Part shown: piece after piece, positions 40,856 to 50,926 of the stretch | How positions within the stretch are numbered: position 1 is the stretch's first letter | Layout: each line of letters begins with the position of its first letter | Source of the DNA: Leclercia adecarboxylata | GTDB taxonomy: Bacteria > Pseudomonadota > Gammaproteobacteria > Enterobacterales > Enterobacteriaceae | Direction: 5' to 3' | Assembly: GCA_901472455.1 (NCBI GenBank) | Contig: LR590464.1 | Span: 434,001-498,000, forward strand | Length of the DNA: 64,000 nucleotides | Program-made: the position numbers and the translations under genes | Notes under the pieces: model-generated | The model's input: only the letters and a program-made list of their open reading frames with translations | Databases searched by the model: none | Told to the model about the DNA's origin: nothing

Positions 40856-42825
40856 ATGTCGATAGAGAAGATTTTTACCCCGCAGGACGACGCCTTCTAT
40901 TCGGTGATCACCCATGCGGCCGGGCCACAGGGGGCGCTCCCCCTGACCCCGCAGATGCTGATGGAATCGCCGAGCGGCAATTTGTTTGGTATGACGCAGA
41001 ACGCCGGGATGGGGTGGGATGCCAATAAGCTCACCGGCAAAGAGGTGCTGATTATTGGCACGCAGGGTGGGATCCGCGCGGGCGATGGCCGCCCGGTTGC
41101 GCTGGGTTACCACACCGGCCACTGGGAGATTGGCCTGCAGATGCAGGCGGCGGCGAAAGAGATCACCCGCAACGGCGGCATCCCCTTTGCCGCCTTTGTC
41201 AGCGATCCCTGCGACGGTCGCTCCCAGGGCACGCACGGCATGTTCGACTCCCTGCCGTATCGCAACGACGCGGCGATCGTGTTTCGTCGGCTGATCCGCT
41301 CCCTGCCGACGCGCCGGGCGGTGATCGGAGTCGCGACCTGCGATAAAGGCCTGCCCGCCACCATGATTGCGCTGGCGTCTATGCATAACCTGCCGACCAT
41401 TCTGGTGCCGGGCGGGCCACGCTGCCGCCGACTTTTGGCGAGGATGCGGGCAAGGGTGCAGACCATCGGCGCGCGTTACGCCAACCATGAGCTTTCGTTG
41501 CAGGAGGCCCGCCGAGCTGGGGTGTCGCGCCTGCGCGTCGCCGGGCGGCGGCTGCCAGTTCCTGGGCACAGCCGGGACGTCACAGGTGGTGGCCGAAGCC
41601 TTAGGGCTGGCGCTGCCGCATTCCGCACTAGCCCCGTCCGGCCAGGACGTATGGCTGGAGATTTCCCGCCAGTCCGCGCGGGCGGTGGTGGAGCTGGATA
41701 ACCGCGGCATCACCACACGCGATATCCTCACCGACAAAGCGATTGAAAACGCGATGGTAATCCATGCCGCGTTCGGCGGCTCGACCAACCTGCTGCTGCA
41801 TATCCCGGCCATTGCCCATGCGGCGGGCTGCACCATTCCTGACGTCGATCACTGGACGCGCATCAACCGTAAGGTGCCGCGGCTGGTGAGCGTTCTGCCC
41901 AACGGGCCGGATTATCACCCGACGGTGCGGGCGTTCCTCGCGGGCGGCGTGCCGGAAGTAATGCTCCATCTGCGCGCGCTGGGTCTGTTGCACGAAGATG
42001 CCATGACGGTGACCGGGCAGACCGTCGGGGAAAACCTCGACTGGTGGCAGGCCTCGGTGCGCCGCGAACGCTTCCGGCAGTGCCTGCGCGAGCAGGATGG
42101 CGTCGATCCTGACGACGTGATCCTGCCGCCGGAACGCGCCAAAGCAAGGGGGCTGACCTCCACGGTGGCGTTCCCGGTGGGCAACATCGCGCCGGAAGGA
42201 TCGGTGATCAAGGCCACGGCGATCGACCCGTCGGTCGTGGGTGAGGACGGGGTGTACCGTCACACCGGGCGGGCGCGGGTGTTTGTCTCGGAAGCCCGGG
42301 CGATCAAGGCGATCAAAAGCGGCGAGATCGAACAGGGCGACATCATGGTGGTGATCGGCGGCGGGCCGTCCGGCACCGGGATGGAAGAGACCTATCAGCT
42401 GACCTCGGCGCTCAAGCATGTCTCCTGGGGGGAAAACGGTATCGCTGATCACCGATGCTCGCTTCTCGGGCGTCTCCACCGGCGCCTGTTTTGGGCATGT
42501 GGCCCCCGAAGCGCTGGCCGGTGGGCCGATTGGCAAACTGCGCGATAATGACATCATCGAGATTGTGGTGGACCGCCTTTCCCTGACCGGCAGCGTCAAC
42601 TTTATCGGCACGCCGCTGGCACCGCTCACCCCGGCAGAGGGGGCGGTGGAGCTGGCACGTCGTCAGCCACACCCGGAGCTGCACGCCCATGATTTTCTAC
42701 CCGACGATACGCGGCTGTGGGCGGCATTACAGTCAATAAGTGGCGGCACCTGGAAAGGCTGTATTTATGACACCGATAAAATCATCGAGGTAATAAACGC
42801 CGGGAAAAAAGCGCTCGGGATTTAA
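40856..42825 (+). CDS. yagF: D-xylonate dehydratase YagF (frame broken)
   Basis: IlvD/EDD-family dehydratase forming 2-keto-3-deoxy-xylonate, about 655 residues, iron-sulfur dependent. Start [20 protein letters not shown]. The cluster and substrate motifs [26 protein letters not shown] and [16 protein letters not shown] are present, the last only after repair. Extra bases (three G, one C) near 41415, 41453, 41510 and 42430 break it. From [19 protein letters not shown] to [10 protein letters not shown] it is normal. With YagE it forms the non-phosphorylative route from D-xylonate to pyruvate plus glycolaldehyde. Confidence 0.93.
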
Positions 42826-42844
42826 ATATATTTATCACTTTTGT

Positions 42845-42870
42845 CGCCTACGGGAAATATTCCGTGGGCG
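42845..42870 (+). terminator. Possible terminator after yagF
   Basis: CGCCTACGG and CCGTGGGCG can pair (one bulge per arm), with a T-rich tract about 20 bp later. It would separate yagEF from yagGH. The remainder to 43065 should hold a yagG promoter; no clear element is seen. Confidence 0.4.
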
Positions 42871-43065
42871 GCTTTGCTGTGTTTGTTTTTTTATTATTTT
42901 TAATCCTCTAAAAACAATTATTTACCTTATATGGCGTCGTGTCACAAAAGCAAAATAACGTAATTCAGAAACAAGATATGACCATTGCTGGTTAATTGAA
43001 CAGCTTATTACACTCCATTAACACGATGTTGTGAATTCAGCACACTAAATAAGGGTGTATTTCTG

Positions 43066-44448
43066 ATGATGCAATTAACCATGAAAGATAAAATTGGCTA
43101 CGGGCTGGGTGATACCGCCTGCGGCTTTGTCTGGCAGGCGACCATGTTCCTGCTCGCCTACTTTTATACCGACGTGTTTGGCCTGTCGGCGGGCATTATG
43201 GGCACGCTGTTTTTGGTCTCTCGCGTGCTGGATGCGGTGACCGACCCGCTGATGGGGCTGCTGGTGGACCGCACCCGTACCCGTCACGGCCAGTTCCGCC
43301 CGTTCCTGCTGTGGGGCGCGATCCCGTTTGGCATCGTCTGTATGCTGACGTTTTACACGCCGGACTTCTCCGCCAACGGCAAAATTATTTACGCCTGCGT
43401 CACCTACATCCTGCTGACGCTGGTTTATACCTTCGTCAACGTGCCTTACTGCGCCATGCCAGGGGTGATCACCGCCGATCCGAAGGAGCGCCATGCCCTG
43501 CAGTCGTGGCGCTTTTTCCTGGCGGCGGCGGGATCGCTGGCGATCAGCGGTATTGCCCTGCCGCTGGTGGGGATCATCGGGAACGGCAACGAGCAACTCG
43601 GTTACTTTGGCGCCATGTGTGTGCTGGGAGTGAGTGGCGTGGTGCTGCTGTACGTCTGCTTCTTCACCACCAAAGAGCGCTACACCTTTGAGGTGCAGCC
43701 GGGGTCGTCCGTGGCAAAAGATCTGAAGCTGCTGCTCGGCAACAGCCAGTGGCGGATCATGTGCGCCTTCAAAATGATGGCCACCTGTTCCAACGTGGTG
43801 CGCGGTGGGGCGACGCTCTACTTCGTGAAATACGTGATGGACCACCCGGAGATGGCGACCCAGTTCCTGCTTTACGGCAGCATCGCCACCATGTTTGGTT
43901 CGCTCTGCTCCTCCCGCCTGCTGGGCCGTTTCGACCGCGTGAAGGCATTCAAGTGGATTATTGTCCTCTACTCCCTGATCAGCCTGCTGATTTTCTTCAC
44001 TCCAGCCGAGCATATGGCGCTGATTTTCGCCCTCAACATTCTGTTCCTGTTTGTGTTTAACACCACGACGCCATTGCAGTGGCTGATGGCCTCCGACGTG
44101 GTGGATTACGAAGAGAGCCGCAGCGGCCGCCGTCTGGACGGGCTGGTGTTCTCGACCTATCTGTTCAGCCTGAAGATCGGCCTGGCGATTGGTGGCGCGG
44201 TGGTGGGCTGGATCCTGGCGTACGTGAACTACTCCGCCAGCAGCAGCGTGCAGCCGGTCGAAGTGTTAACCACCATCAAAATTCTGTTCTGCGTGGTGCC
44301 GGTGGTGCTCTACGTGGGCATGTTCACCATGCTGTCGTTTTATAAGCTCTCGGATGCGCGGGTGGAAGCCATCAGCCAGCAGTTACTTAAGCATCGCGCG
44401 GCGCAGGGCGACGCCATCCCCGAAGCGGCAACGGCGGCATCTCATTAA
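43066..44448 (+). CDS. yagG: GPH-family sugar transporter YagG
   Basis: Inner-membrane cation:glycoside symporter (MelB/XynP type), 460 residues, intact, about twelve spans. The GPH hallmarks are MKDKIGYGLGDTACGF at the start and DAVTDPLMGLLVDRTRTRHG in loop 2-3. Very similar to E. coli YagG. The likely substrate is xylo-oligosaccharides, by pairing with the GH43 enzyme 12 bp downstream. Confidence 0.94.
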   Translation: MMQLTMKDKIGYGLGDTACGFVWQATMFLLAYFYTDVFGLSAGIMGTLFLVSRVLDAVTDPLMGLLVDRTRTRHGQFRPFLLWGAIPFGIVCMLTFYTPDFSANGKIIYACVTYILLTLVYTFVNVPYCAMPGVITADPKERHALQSWRFFLAAAGSLAISGIALPLVGIIGNGNEQLGYFGAMCVLGVSGVVLLYVCFFTTKERYTFEVQPGSSVAKDLKLLLGNSQWRIMCAFKMMATCSNVVRGGATLYFVKYVMDHPEMATQFLLYGSIATMFGSLCSSRLLGRFDRVKAFKWIIVLYSLISLLIFFTPAEHMALIFALNILFLFVFNTTTPLQWLMASDVVDYEESRSGRRLDGLVFSTYLFSLKIGLAIGGAVVGWILAYVNYSASSSVQPVEVLTTIKILFCVVPVVLYVGMFTMLSFYKLSDARVEAISQQLLKHRAAQGDAIPEAATAASH

Positions 44449-44460
44449 TGAGGAGGAGCT

Positions 44461-46080
44461 ATGTACACCATTACTAACCCGATTCTGACTGGCTTCAACC
44501 CGGACCCGTCGCTGTGCCGTCAGGGCGAGGATTACTACATCGCCACCTCAACCTTTGAGTGGTTCCCGGGCGTGCGCATTTACCACTCCCGCGACCTGAA
44601 AAACTGGCGGCTGGTGAGTACCCCGCTGGATCGCGTATCGATGCTGGATATGAAGGGCAACCCGGATTCCGGCGGGATCTGGGCGCCGTGCCTGAGCTAC
44701 GCCGACGGGCAGTTCTGGCTGCTCTATACCGATGTGAAAATTGTCGATTCGCCGTGGAAAAACGGGCGTAACTTCCTGGTGACGGCCCCCTCCATCGAAG
44801 GCCCCTGGAGTGAGCCGATCCCGATGGGCAACGGCGGGTTTGATCCCTCCCTGTTCCACGACGACGATGGCCGCAAATACTACATTTATCGCCCGTGGGG
44901 GCCGCGCCATCACAGCAATCCGCACAACACCATTGTGATGCAGGAATTTGATCCGCAGACCGGCACCCTGTCGCCCGAGCGTAAAACCCTCTTCACCGGC
45001 ACGCCGCTGGCCTACACCGAAGGGGCGCATATTTATCAAAAAGATGGCTGGTACTATCTGCTGGTCGCCGAAGGGGGCACCAGCTACGAACACGCGGTGG
45101 TGGTGCTGCGCGCGAAAAGGCTGGATGGCCCGTACGAGCTGCACCCCGAGGTGTCGATGATGACCAGCTGGCATCTGCCCGAGAACCCGCTGCAAAAAAG
45201 CGGGCACGGCTCGCTGCTCCAGACCCACACCGGCGAATGGTACATGGCGTATCTCACCAGCCGCCCGCAGCGTCTGCCGGGCATGCCGTTGCTGGCCGCT
45301 GGCGGACGTGGCTACTGCTCGCTGGGGCGTGAGACGGGGATCGCGCGCATCGAATGGCGCGACGGCTGGCCGTACGTGGAAGGTGGCAAACACGCCCGGC
45401 TGACGGTGCCAGGCCCGCAAATGGCCGAGAGCCAGAGCGCGGAGCCGTCTCACTGGCGGGATGATTTCGACGGCGAGCGCCTCGATCCTGAACTGCAAAC
45501 CCTGCGCATTCCGTTCGACGATACGCTTGGCTCCCTGCGCGCCCGCCCGGGATTTTTACGCCTGTACGGTAATGACTCCCTTAATTCGACCTTTATCCAG
45601 TCCACCGTGGCGCGTCGCTGGCAGCATTTTGCCTTCCGCGCGGAAACGTGCATGACGTTCGATCCGCGTCACTTCCAGCAGAGCGCGGGTTTGACCTGCT
45701 ACTACAACAGCAAAAACTGGAGCTACTGTTTTGTCGATTTCGAGGAGGGGCAGGGCAGGACCCTGAAGGTGATCCAGCTTGACCACAACGTGCCGTCGTG
45801 GCCGCTGCACGAGCATCCCATCCCGGTGCCGGATGAGGCGCAGAGCATATGGCTGCGGGTGGATGTCGATCGTCTGGTCTACCGCTACAGCTATTCCTTT
45901 GATGGCGAGACGTGGCAGACCGTGCCCGTCACCTATGAGGCGTGGAAACTGTCGGATGACTATATCGGTGGGCGAGGCTTCTTTACCGGGGCCTTTGTCG
46001 GGCTGCACTGTGAGGATATCAGCGGCGACGGCTGCTACGCTGATTTCGCGTACTTCAGCTATACGCCAGTCACGGCGTAA
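44461..46080 (+). CDS. yagH: GH43 beta-xylosidase YagH
   Basis: Cytoplasmic five-bladed-propeller glycosidase, 539 residues, intact, releasing xylose from imported xylosides. Catalytic-site signatures: GFNPDPSL (base Asp), NPDSGGIWAPCLSYAD, and YTEGAHIYQKDGWYYL (acid Glu). A C-terminal beta-sandwich (FRAETCMTFDPRHFQQSAGL, YYNSKNWSYCFVDFEEGQG) completes the XynB-type architecture. Paired with yagG; its stop lies 4 bp from the convergent yagI. Confidence 0.94.
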   Translation: MYTITNPILTGFNPDPSLCRQGEDYYIATSTFEWFPGVRIYHSRDLKNWRLVSTPLDRVSMLDMKGNPDSGGIWAPCLSYADGQFWLLYTDVKIVDSPWKNGRNFLVTAPSIEGPWSEPIPMGNGGFDPSLFHDDDGRKYYIYRPWGPRHHSNPHNTIVMQEFDPQTGTLSPERKTLFTGTPLAYTEGAHIYQKDGWYYLLVAEGGTSYEHAVVVLRAKRLDGPYELHPEVSMMTSWHLPENPLQKSGHGSLLQTHTGEWYMAYLTSRPQRLPGMPLLAAGGRGYCSLGRETGIARIEWRDGWPYVEGGKHARLTVPGPQMAESQSAEPSHWRDDFDGERLDPELQTLRIPFDDTLGSLRARPGFLRLYGNDSLNSTFIQSTVARRWQHFAFRAETCMTFDPRHFQQSAGLTCYYNSKNWSYCFVDFEEGQGRTLKVIQLDHNVPSWPLHEHPIPVPDEAQSIWLRVDVDRLVYRYSYSFDGETWQTVPVTYEAWKLSDDYIGGRGFFTGAFVGLHCEDISGDGCYADFAYFSYTPVTA

Positions 46081-46084
46081 ACCT

Positions 46085-46843
46085 TCAGGCCGGGTAGCCC
46101 AGCGCGCGTGAAAGCTGGCGCCCGGCCTCCTGCAACTGCTCGCGAAAACGCGCCAGTTCATCGTCGTTAACGCGGGAGGTCAACGTCGACAAGCTCAGGG
46201 CGGCAATCACGCGGGATTCGTGGTTACGCACCGGCACCGAGACGCAGCGCACTCCCTGCTCATTTTCTTCGCTGTCCAGGGCATAACCCTGCTCACGGGT
46301 CTGCGCCAGTGCGGCCAGCAGCGCCTCGCGTGAGGCCAGGGTCGCGGGCGTAAAGGTGGTGTACTCATATCCGTCGAGCAGCGTGTTCAGCTCGGCGTCG
46401 CTCAGCCAGGCGATCAGCACTTTGCCGATGGCGGTGGCATGCACCGGCAGGCGACGGCCAATGCGCGAGTAGGCGATGGCAGCAAGCTTGCCTTCAATCT
46501 TCTCGATATAGACCCCTTCGCGCCCGTCGAGAATGCCCAGATGGGTGGTCTGCCCGGTGCGCTCCGACAGGTCCGTCAGCCAGTGCTTCGCTTTCTGGCG
46601 AATATCCATCGTACTCACCACAAAGTGGCCGCGTTCCACCAGCTTCATGCCTGGGCGGTATTTGCCGTTCTCCGGGTTCTGATCGATATACCCGTGCAGT
46701 TGCAGGGTTTTGAGCAGCGAATGGAGCGTGCTCTTACTCAGGCCCCATCTGTTTACTGATGTCGGTGATTTTAAGTTCCGTCGCTGTTCGTTAAACAGAT
46801 CGAGGATCTGTAAGGCACGTTCAACAGATTGAATAATAGGCAT
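46085..46843 (-). CDS. yagI: IclR-family regulator YagI (XynR)
   Basis: Repressor of the xylonate/xyloside genes; in E. coli XynR responds to D-xylonate. Winged helix-turn-helix at residues 1-65, effector domain after (GREGVYIEKIEGKLAAIAYS, RLPVHATAIGKVLIAWLSDA). 252 residues. Residues 21-33 read RRNLKSPTSVNRW where the E. coli protein has ATELKITDISKLM: a lost G near 46790 and a gained G near 46744 cancel, so the frame looks open while the recognition region is altered. That region would otherwise read ATELKITDISKQM. Confidence 0.92.
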   Translation of the reverse strand: MPIIQSVERALQILDLFNEQRRNLKSPTSVNRWGLSKSTLHSLLKTLQLHGYIDQNPENGKYRPGMKLVERGHFVVSTMDIRQKAKHWLTDLSERTGQTTHLGILDGREGVYIEKIEGKLAAIAYSRIGRRLPVHATAIGKVLIAWLSDAELNTLLDGYEYTTFTPATLASREALLAALAQTREQGYALDSEENEQGVRCVSVPVRNHESRVIAALSLSTLTSRVNDDELARFREQLQEAGRQLSRALGYPA

Positions 46844-47098
46844 AAGTTCGGCACATCCGCACGGGAATTAAGGCCAAAACGTACCCTGTTTACGCTGAAA
46901 AATCAATCGACCCGGCAGGCCGGTTTTTGTTCAGCCTGATATTCATGGCGCAAAAATTTGACTTAAGTGATCGTTGAGGCTTATCGCCCTTGCCTGAAAG
47001 GATAGGCTGTACCTATTACCACATTTTCATTGTTCTCTTACACTCATTAAGCGTAAGGCTTTACGCATTTTGCATAGCTCGTTTTAAAAGGTATTTGG

Positions 47099-47458
47099 AT
47101 GACTGCTTCTAAAACTTGGATCGCTTTGGGTACTATTGCCAGTCCGGCTACTGGGACGTTATTTTCAAAAATTCTGACTCCGCATAATCATAAATATATT
47201 CTCTGGTATAACGGCGAGAAGCTTTTTAAGCCCGGCGATGAAATCCATGTTTGCCATAACCGTTTATTCGTTAATGACGAGCTACGCGATATTAATATTC
47301 TGCAAATAGACAAATACAGCCACACCCTGTGGCGCGTGATGCACAACATGTCCAGCTGCCCCGGTCATCGTGACCCGGAAAGCAAGGAATGTGCTGCTCC
47401 GGTAAAATGTATTTTTAAGTGCTGCCCTTACGGCAAGGTGCGGGTATCGGCAAGTTAA
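47099..47458 (+). CDS. Hypothetical cysteine-rich protein
   Basis: 119 residues, not recognised. The N-terminal half is mixed, with TWIALGTIASPATGTLFSKI and YILWYNGEKLFKPGDEIHVC. The C-terminal third holds seven Cys (SSCPGH, ECAAPVKC, KCCPYG), which could bind metal or form disulfides; no signal peptide is evident. Codon use is more AT-rich than in its neighbours, suggesting separate acquisition. It stands between yagI and argF, followed by a hairpin. An upstream inverted repeat GCGTAAGGCTTTACGC (near 47050) may regulate it; otherwise 46844-47098 shows nothing certain. Confidence 0.55.
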   Translation: MTASKTWIALGTIASPATGTLFSKILTPHNHKYILWYNGEKLFKPGDEIHVCHNRLFVNDELRDINILQIDKYSHTLWRVMHNMSSCPGHRDPESKECAAPVKCIFKCCPYGKVRVSAS

Positions 47459-47502
47459 TCAACCGGTGAGCTTATATTATCCCGAGCGGATAAGATGAAT
47501 AT

Positions 47503-47523
47503 CAGGAGGCCGCAACCCTCCTG
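47503..47523. terminator. Hairpin between convergent orphan gene and argF
   Basis: CAGGAGG and CCTCCTG pair around a short loop, followed on the plus strand by CATTTTAAAA. It probably ends the 47099 transcript and possibly argF. Confidence 0.55.
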
Positions 47524-47543
47524 CATTTTAAAAATAATAGGGG

Positions 47544-48551
47544 TTATTCACCGAGGGTAGCGACCATCACTGCCTTAATGGTGTGCATGCGGTTTTCTGC
47601 CTGGTCGAATACCACGCTTGCCGCCGACTCGAACACCTCGTCCGTCACTTCCATCCCGCCGTGCAGATCGAACTCCTTCGCCATCTGCTTGCCCAGCGTG
47701 GTCTGGTCATCGTGGAACGCCGGCAGACAGTGCAGGAACTTCACATCCGGGTTACCCGTCAGCGCCATCATCTGGCTGTTCACCTGATAGCCCACGCAGC
47801 AGCGCAATCCGCTCCGCCCACTTCTCTTTGGCTTCCCCCATCGACACCCCACACGTCGGTGTAGATAAAGTCTGCGCCCTTCACGCCCGCTGCCACATCT
47901 TCGGTGAGGGTGATCTTGCCGCCGTTCTTTTCTGCCAGCGCGCTGCACTCTGCCACCAGGCTCTCTTCCGGCCAGCAGGCTTTGGGTGCCACCAGACGCA
48001 GATCCAGCCCGGTGAGCGCCGCCGCTTCCAGCATCGAATTACCCATGTTGTTTCGCGCATCGCCGGTATAGACCAGCACCATCTCGTTAAAGGCCTTGCC
48101 CGGGAGATGTTCCTGCATGGTGAGCAGGTCGGCTAACAGCTGGGTAGGGTGGAACTCGTTAGTCAGCCCATTCCACACCGGTACGCCAGCAAATTCCGCC
48201 AGAGTTTCGACCACATCTCTGGCCATATCCGCGATACTGAATGCCGTCATACATCCGGCCCAGCACGCGCGCGGTATCTTTAATTGATTCTTTATGCCCA
48301 ATCTGGCTGCCGCTCGGCCCGAGATAGGTCACACGTGCGCCCTGGTCAAACGCGGCAACTTCGAAAGAGCATCTGGTACGGGTAGAGTCTTTTTCGAAGA
48401 TGAGCGCGATGTTTTTGCCAGTAAGCTTTTGTACTTCGGTGCCTTTTTTCTTGTCGGATTTCAGCTGTGCAGACAGGGCAAGCAGGGAGGTGAGCTGTGC
48501 AGGGGTAAAATCGAGCAATTTCAGGAAGTGTTTTTTATACAGTTCAGACAT
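47544..48551 (-). CDS. argF: Ornithine carbamoyltransferase, ArgF type (frame broken)
   Basis: Makes citrulline from ornithine and carbamoyl phosphate. Start 48551 ([20 protein letters not shown]). Carbamoyl-phosphate site [13 protein letters not shown], and HCLPAFHD near the end. Indels near 48225, 47850 and 47800 break the frame; corrected length about 334 residues. At positions where K-12 ArgF and ArgI differ ([60 protein letters not shown]) it reads as ArgF, from memory of both proteins. It is preceded by paired ARG boxes. Confidence 0.93.
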
Positions 48552-48578
48552 TTTATCCTCACATGGCAAAGGCCACTT

Positions 48579-48616
48579 ATTGAATTAAAATTCACTTTAT
48601 ATGTATCAATATTCAC
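48579..48616 (-). promoter_or_regulatory. Tandem ARG boxes (ArgR operator)
   Basis: TGAATTAAAATTCA (core 48581-48594) and TGTATCAATATTCA (48602-48615) match the ArgR consensus TGAATwwwwATTCA. They start 21 bp apart, the usual two 18-bp boxes with 3 bp between them. Confidence 0.88.
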
Positions 48617-48716
48617 TTGCAACCCCCGTATCATAAATCTTTCTTACAAAGGTGGAGGCAAACACATCCGTGTGTGAAAATAGAAGTATCTGCCGCACTT
48701 TAAAGAGGAACGAGCC

Positions 48717-49143
48717 ATGGCAAACCCAGAACTGCTGGAAGAACAGCGCGAAGAGACGCGACTGATTATTGAAGAACTGCTGGAAGACGGCAGCGATCCG
48801 GATGCGCTGTACACCATCGAGCACCATTTCTCTGCGGATGATTTCGAAGCGCTGGAAAAGCTGGCGGTTGAAGCGTTCCGCCTGGGTTACGAAGTGACAG
48901 AGCCAGAAGAGCTGGAAGTGGAAGAGGGCGACACCGTCATCTGCTGCGATATCCTGAGCGAAGGCGCGCTGAAGGCAGAGCTGATCGACGCCCAGGTTGA
49001 ACAGCTGATGGACCTGGCCGAACGTTTTGAAGTGGAATACGACGGTTGGGGCACCTACTTCGAAGACCCGAACGGCGAAGAGGGGTGACGAAGACGACGA
49101 CGAAGATTTTGTTGATGAAGATGACGACGGCGTGCGTCACTGA
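48717..49143 (+). CDS. rraB: Ribonuclease E inhibitor RraB (one frameshift)
   Basis: Acidic protein that binds RNase E and remodels mRNA decay. Start [20 protein letters not shown]. One extra G near 49085 ends the frame as EEG; removing it continues [19 protein letters not shown] to the stop at 49141-49143, the normal end. About 141 residues. Divergent from argF, as in E. coli. Confidence 0.93.
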
Positions 49144-49159
49144 TTAATTTAATACACGG

Positions 49160-49262
49160 GACATTCGCGTTGCATCGAGGCCGGCAACGGCGTGACTCCC
49201 CGGTCACTTACATAAGTCAGTGACTGGGGTAAACAAAGGCAGCCAACGAAGAGGCAGCGTAA
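49160..49262 (-). repeat. Dispersed intergenic repeat, reverse copy
   Basis: In reverse orientation it contains GTTGGCTGCC, GTCACT, TTATGTAAGTGACCGGGGA and TGCCGGCCTCGATGCAACGC, matching the copies near 11301 and 21894. It fills the rraB-miaE gap. Confidence 0.6.
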
Positions 49263-49314
49263 AAAGCGACGTGTATTTGCGGCAGCGGAAGCTGCCGCAT
49301 CCAAAAGGTTAAAA

Positions 49315-50083
49315 ATGGATTACCCGCAGATACTTGCCCCTGTTCTCAACTTCCTCCAGTGCCCAACCCCGCAAGCGTGGATTGATAAAAGCCCGCGACC
49401 CGGCTAACCTGCCGCTGCTGCTCACCGACCATATGGTGTGCGAACTCAAAGCCGCCCAGACCGCGCTATTATTGGTGCGTAAATACGTCGCCGACGAGAG
49501 CGGTGCCGACGCGCTGCTGGAGTGGCTCAAGCCCTACGAAGCCTTTACCTTCCGCGAAGGCCCGGAACCGGATTTTGTCGCCCTGCATAAGCAGATTGGC
49601 AAAAGCGTGATGCCGAAGACCGACGATCCCTGGGGCCGGCTGCTTATCGACAGCATGGTGCTGCTGATCAAAGAGGAGCTGCACCATTTCTGGCAGGTGC
49701 GGGAGGCGATGCTGATGCGTAACATTCCCTACGTCAAAATCACCGCCAGCCGCTACGCCAAAGGGATGCTCAAAGCCGTGCGCACCCACGAGCCGCTGAC
49801 GCTGATCGACAAGCTGGTTTGCGGAGCCTATATCGAAGCACGCTCCTGCGAACGCTTCGCCGCGCTGGCGCCGTTCCTCGACGAGGAGTTGCAGAAGTTT
49901 TACCTGTCGCTGCTGCGCTCTGAGGCGCGGCATTATCAGGACTATCTGCGCCTGGCGCAGCAGGTCAGCGATGACGACATCACCCCGCGCGTGAAGCTGT
50001 TTGGCGAGATAGAGGCGGAGCTGATCTTATCCCCGGACAGCGAGTTCCGCTTTCACAGCGGGGTGCCGGTTAACATGACATAA
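49315..50083 (+). CDS. miaE: tRNA-(ms2io6A)-hydroxylase MiaE (one frameshift)
   Basis: Diiron enzyme that hydroxylates the ms2i6A37 modification of tRNA. Start ATG 49315 (MDYPQILAPVLNFLQCPTPQ). One extra A near 49388 breaks WIDKARDPANLPLLL; the rest is clean, about 255 residues. Diiron ligands are visible in CELKAAQTA, KEELHHFWQV, IEARSCERFA and LLRSEARHYQ (repeated Glu and ExxH). Present in Salmonella and Enterobacter, absent from E. coli K-12. Overlaps nothing; a small unknown gene follows after 12 bp. Confidence 0.93.
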
Positions 50084-50095
50084 GGACAGGGAACG

Positions 50096-50813
50096 ATGAA
50101 AAAGGGTTTACGTATCGCCATTGCCGTGGTGCTGGGTATGGTGGCGGCAGGCTGGATCTACCGCGACAAAGCGCCCAACACCGAACAACAGCTCGACACC
50201 GCGCTCAGCAGTATGCCGGTGTGGCAGGTGATTAAAGAGCAGGAACCCGAGTTCCGCAAAAAGGTGCAGGACGAGATGCTGGCCCTGCAAAAAGCGGGCA
50301 AAAACGAGCAGCAGATCATCGACACCGTGCAGCCGAAGATTTTGCACTTGCAGATGGCGCGCCTGCAAAAACGCCCCGGACGCCAACGTGGTCGAGTACA
50401 TGAAGATCAACATGGAGCAGACCGCCGCCATGCAGAAGGTGAGCGATGACAACTGCTACCGCTTCCTCTACCCGGAGGTGAAGGGGGGCGTCAACCCGAT
50501 GCGTCTGCTGGATAAGGATCTGATGCAGCGCCGCATGCAGGCCGATGTCGACATGATGCGTGCCGCCGCTGGGCCGGACAAACATACCGTGACCCCGCAG
50601 GAGATTCAGCAGGCTGAAACCGACGTGGTGCCGATTATCCAGAAGCTGACCGGGAAGTACGGCGACGATATCGAGCTGCTGCAGATGCCGCAAAAAGGGA
50701 AGGGCAAAGAGAAGCAGAGCTGCGACCTGGTGCAGGATCTGTGGAACAACGTGCTGGCCCTGCCAGAGCCGAACGCCGCCGGGCTGATACGTTATGCGGT
50801 GTCGGATCTGTAA
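50096..50813 (+). CDS. Hypothetical membrane-anchored protein (one frameshift)
   Basis: About 238 residues, function not recognised. It has an N-terminal signal anchor (GLRIAIAVVLGMVAAGWIY) followed by a long alpha-helical, Gln- and Met-rich periplasmic part (QDEMLALQKAGKNEQQIIDT, NMEQTAAMQKVSDDNCYRFL). Two Cys (DDNCYRF and QSCDLVQD) could form a disulfide. One extra C near 50378 breaks RPDANVVEYMKIN. Close spacing to miaE suggests cotranscription. It ends about 60 bp before the leuX promoter. Confidence 0.75.
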
Positions 50814-50871
50814 CGGCAGTTGGGTTACGCTGGTTTTTTGGACACTTAGCTGCGGAACTGCACGTCGCCGC

Positions 50872-50899
50872 TTGCATGGCGGCGTGCGACAGGTATAAT
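50872..50899 (+). promoter_or_regulatory. leuX promoter
   Basis: TTGCAT (50872-50877) and TATAAT (50894-50899) with 16 bp spacing, 27 bp before the tRNA 5' end. Confidence 0.7.
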
Positions 50900-50926
50900 C
50901 CACAACGTTTCCGCATCCCCTTCAGT

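Noticed and set aside
43075-44013. 312-codon minus-strand frame opposite yagG
   Set aside because: Antisense to an intact GPH transporter with all family motifs.
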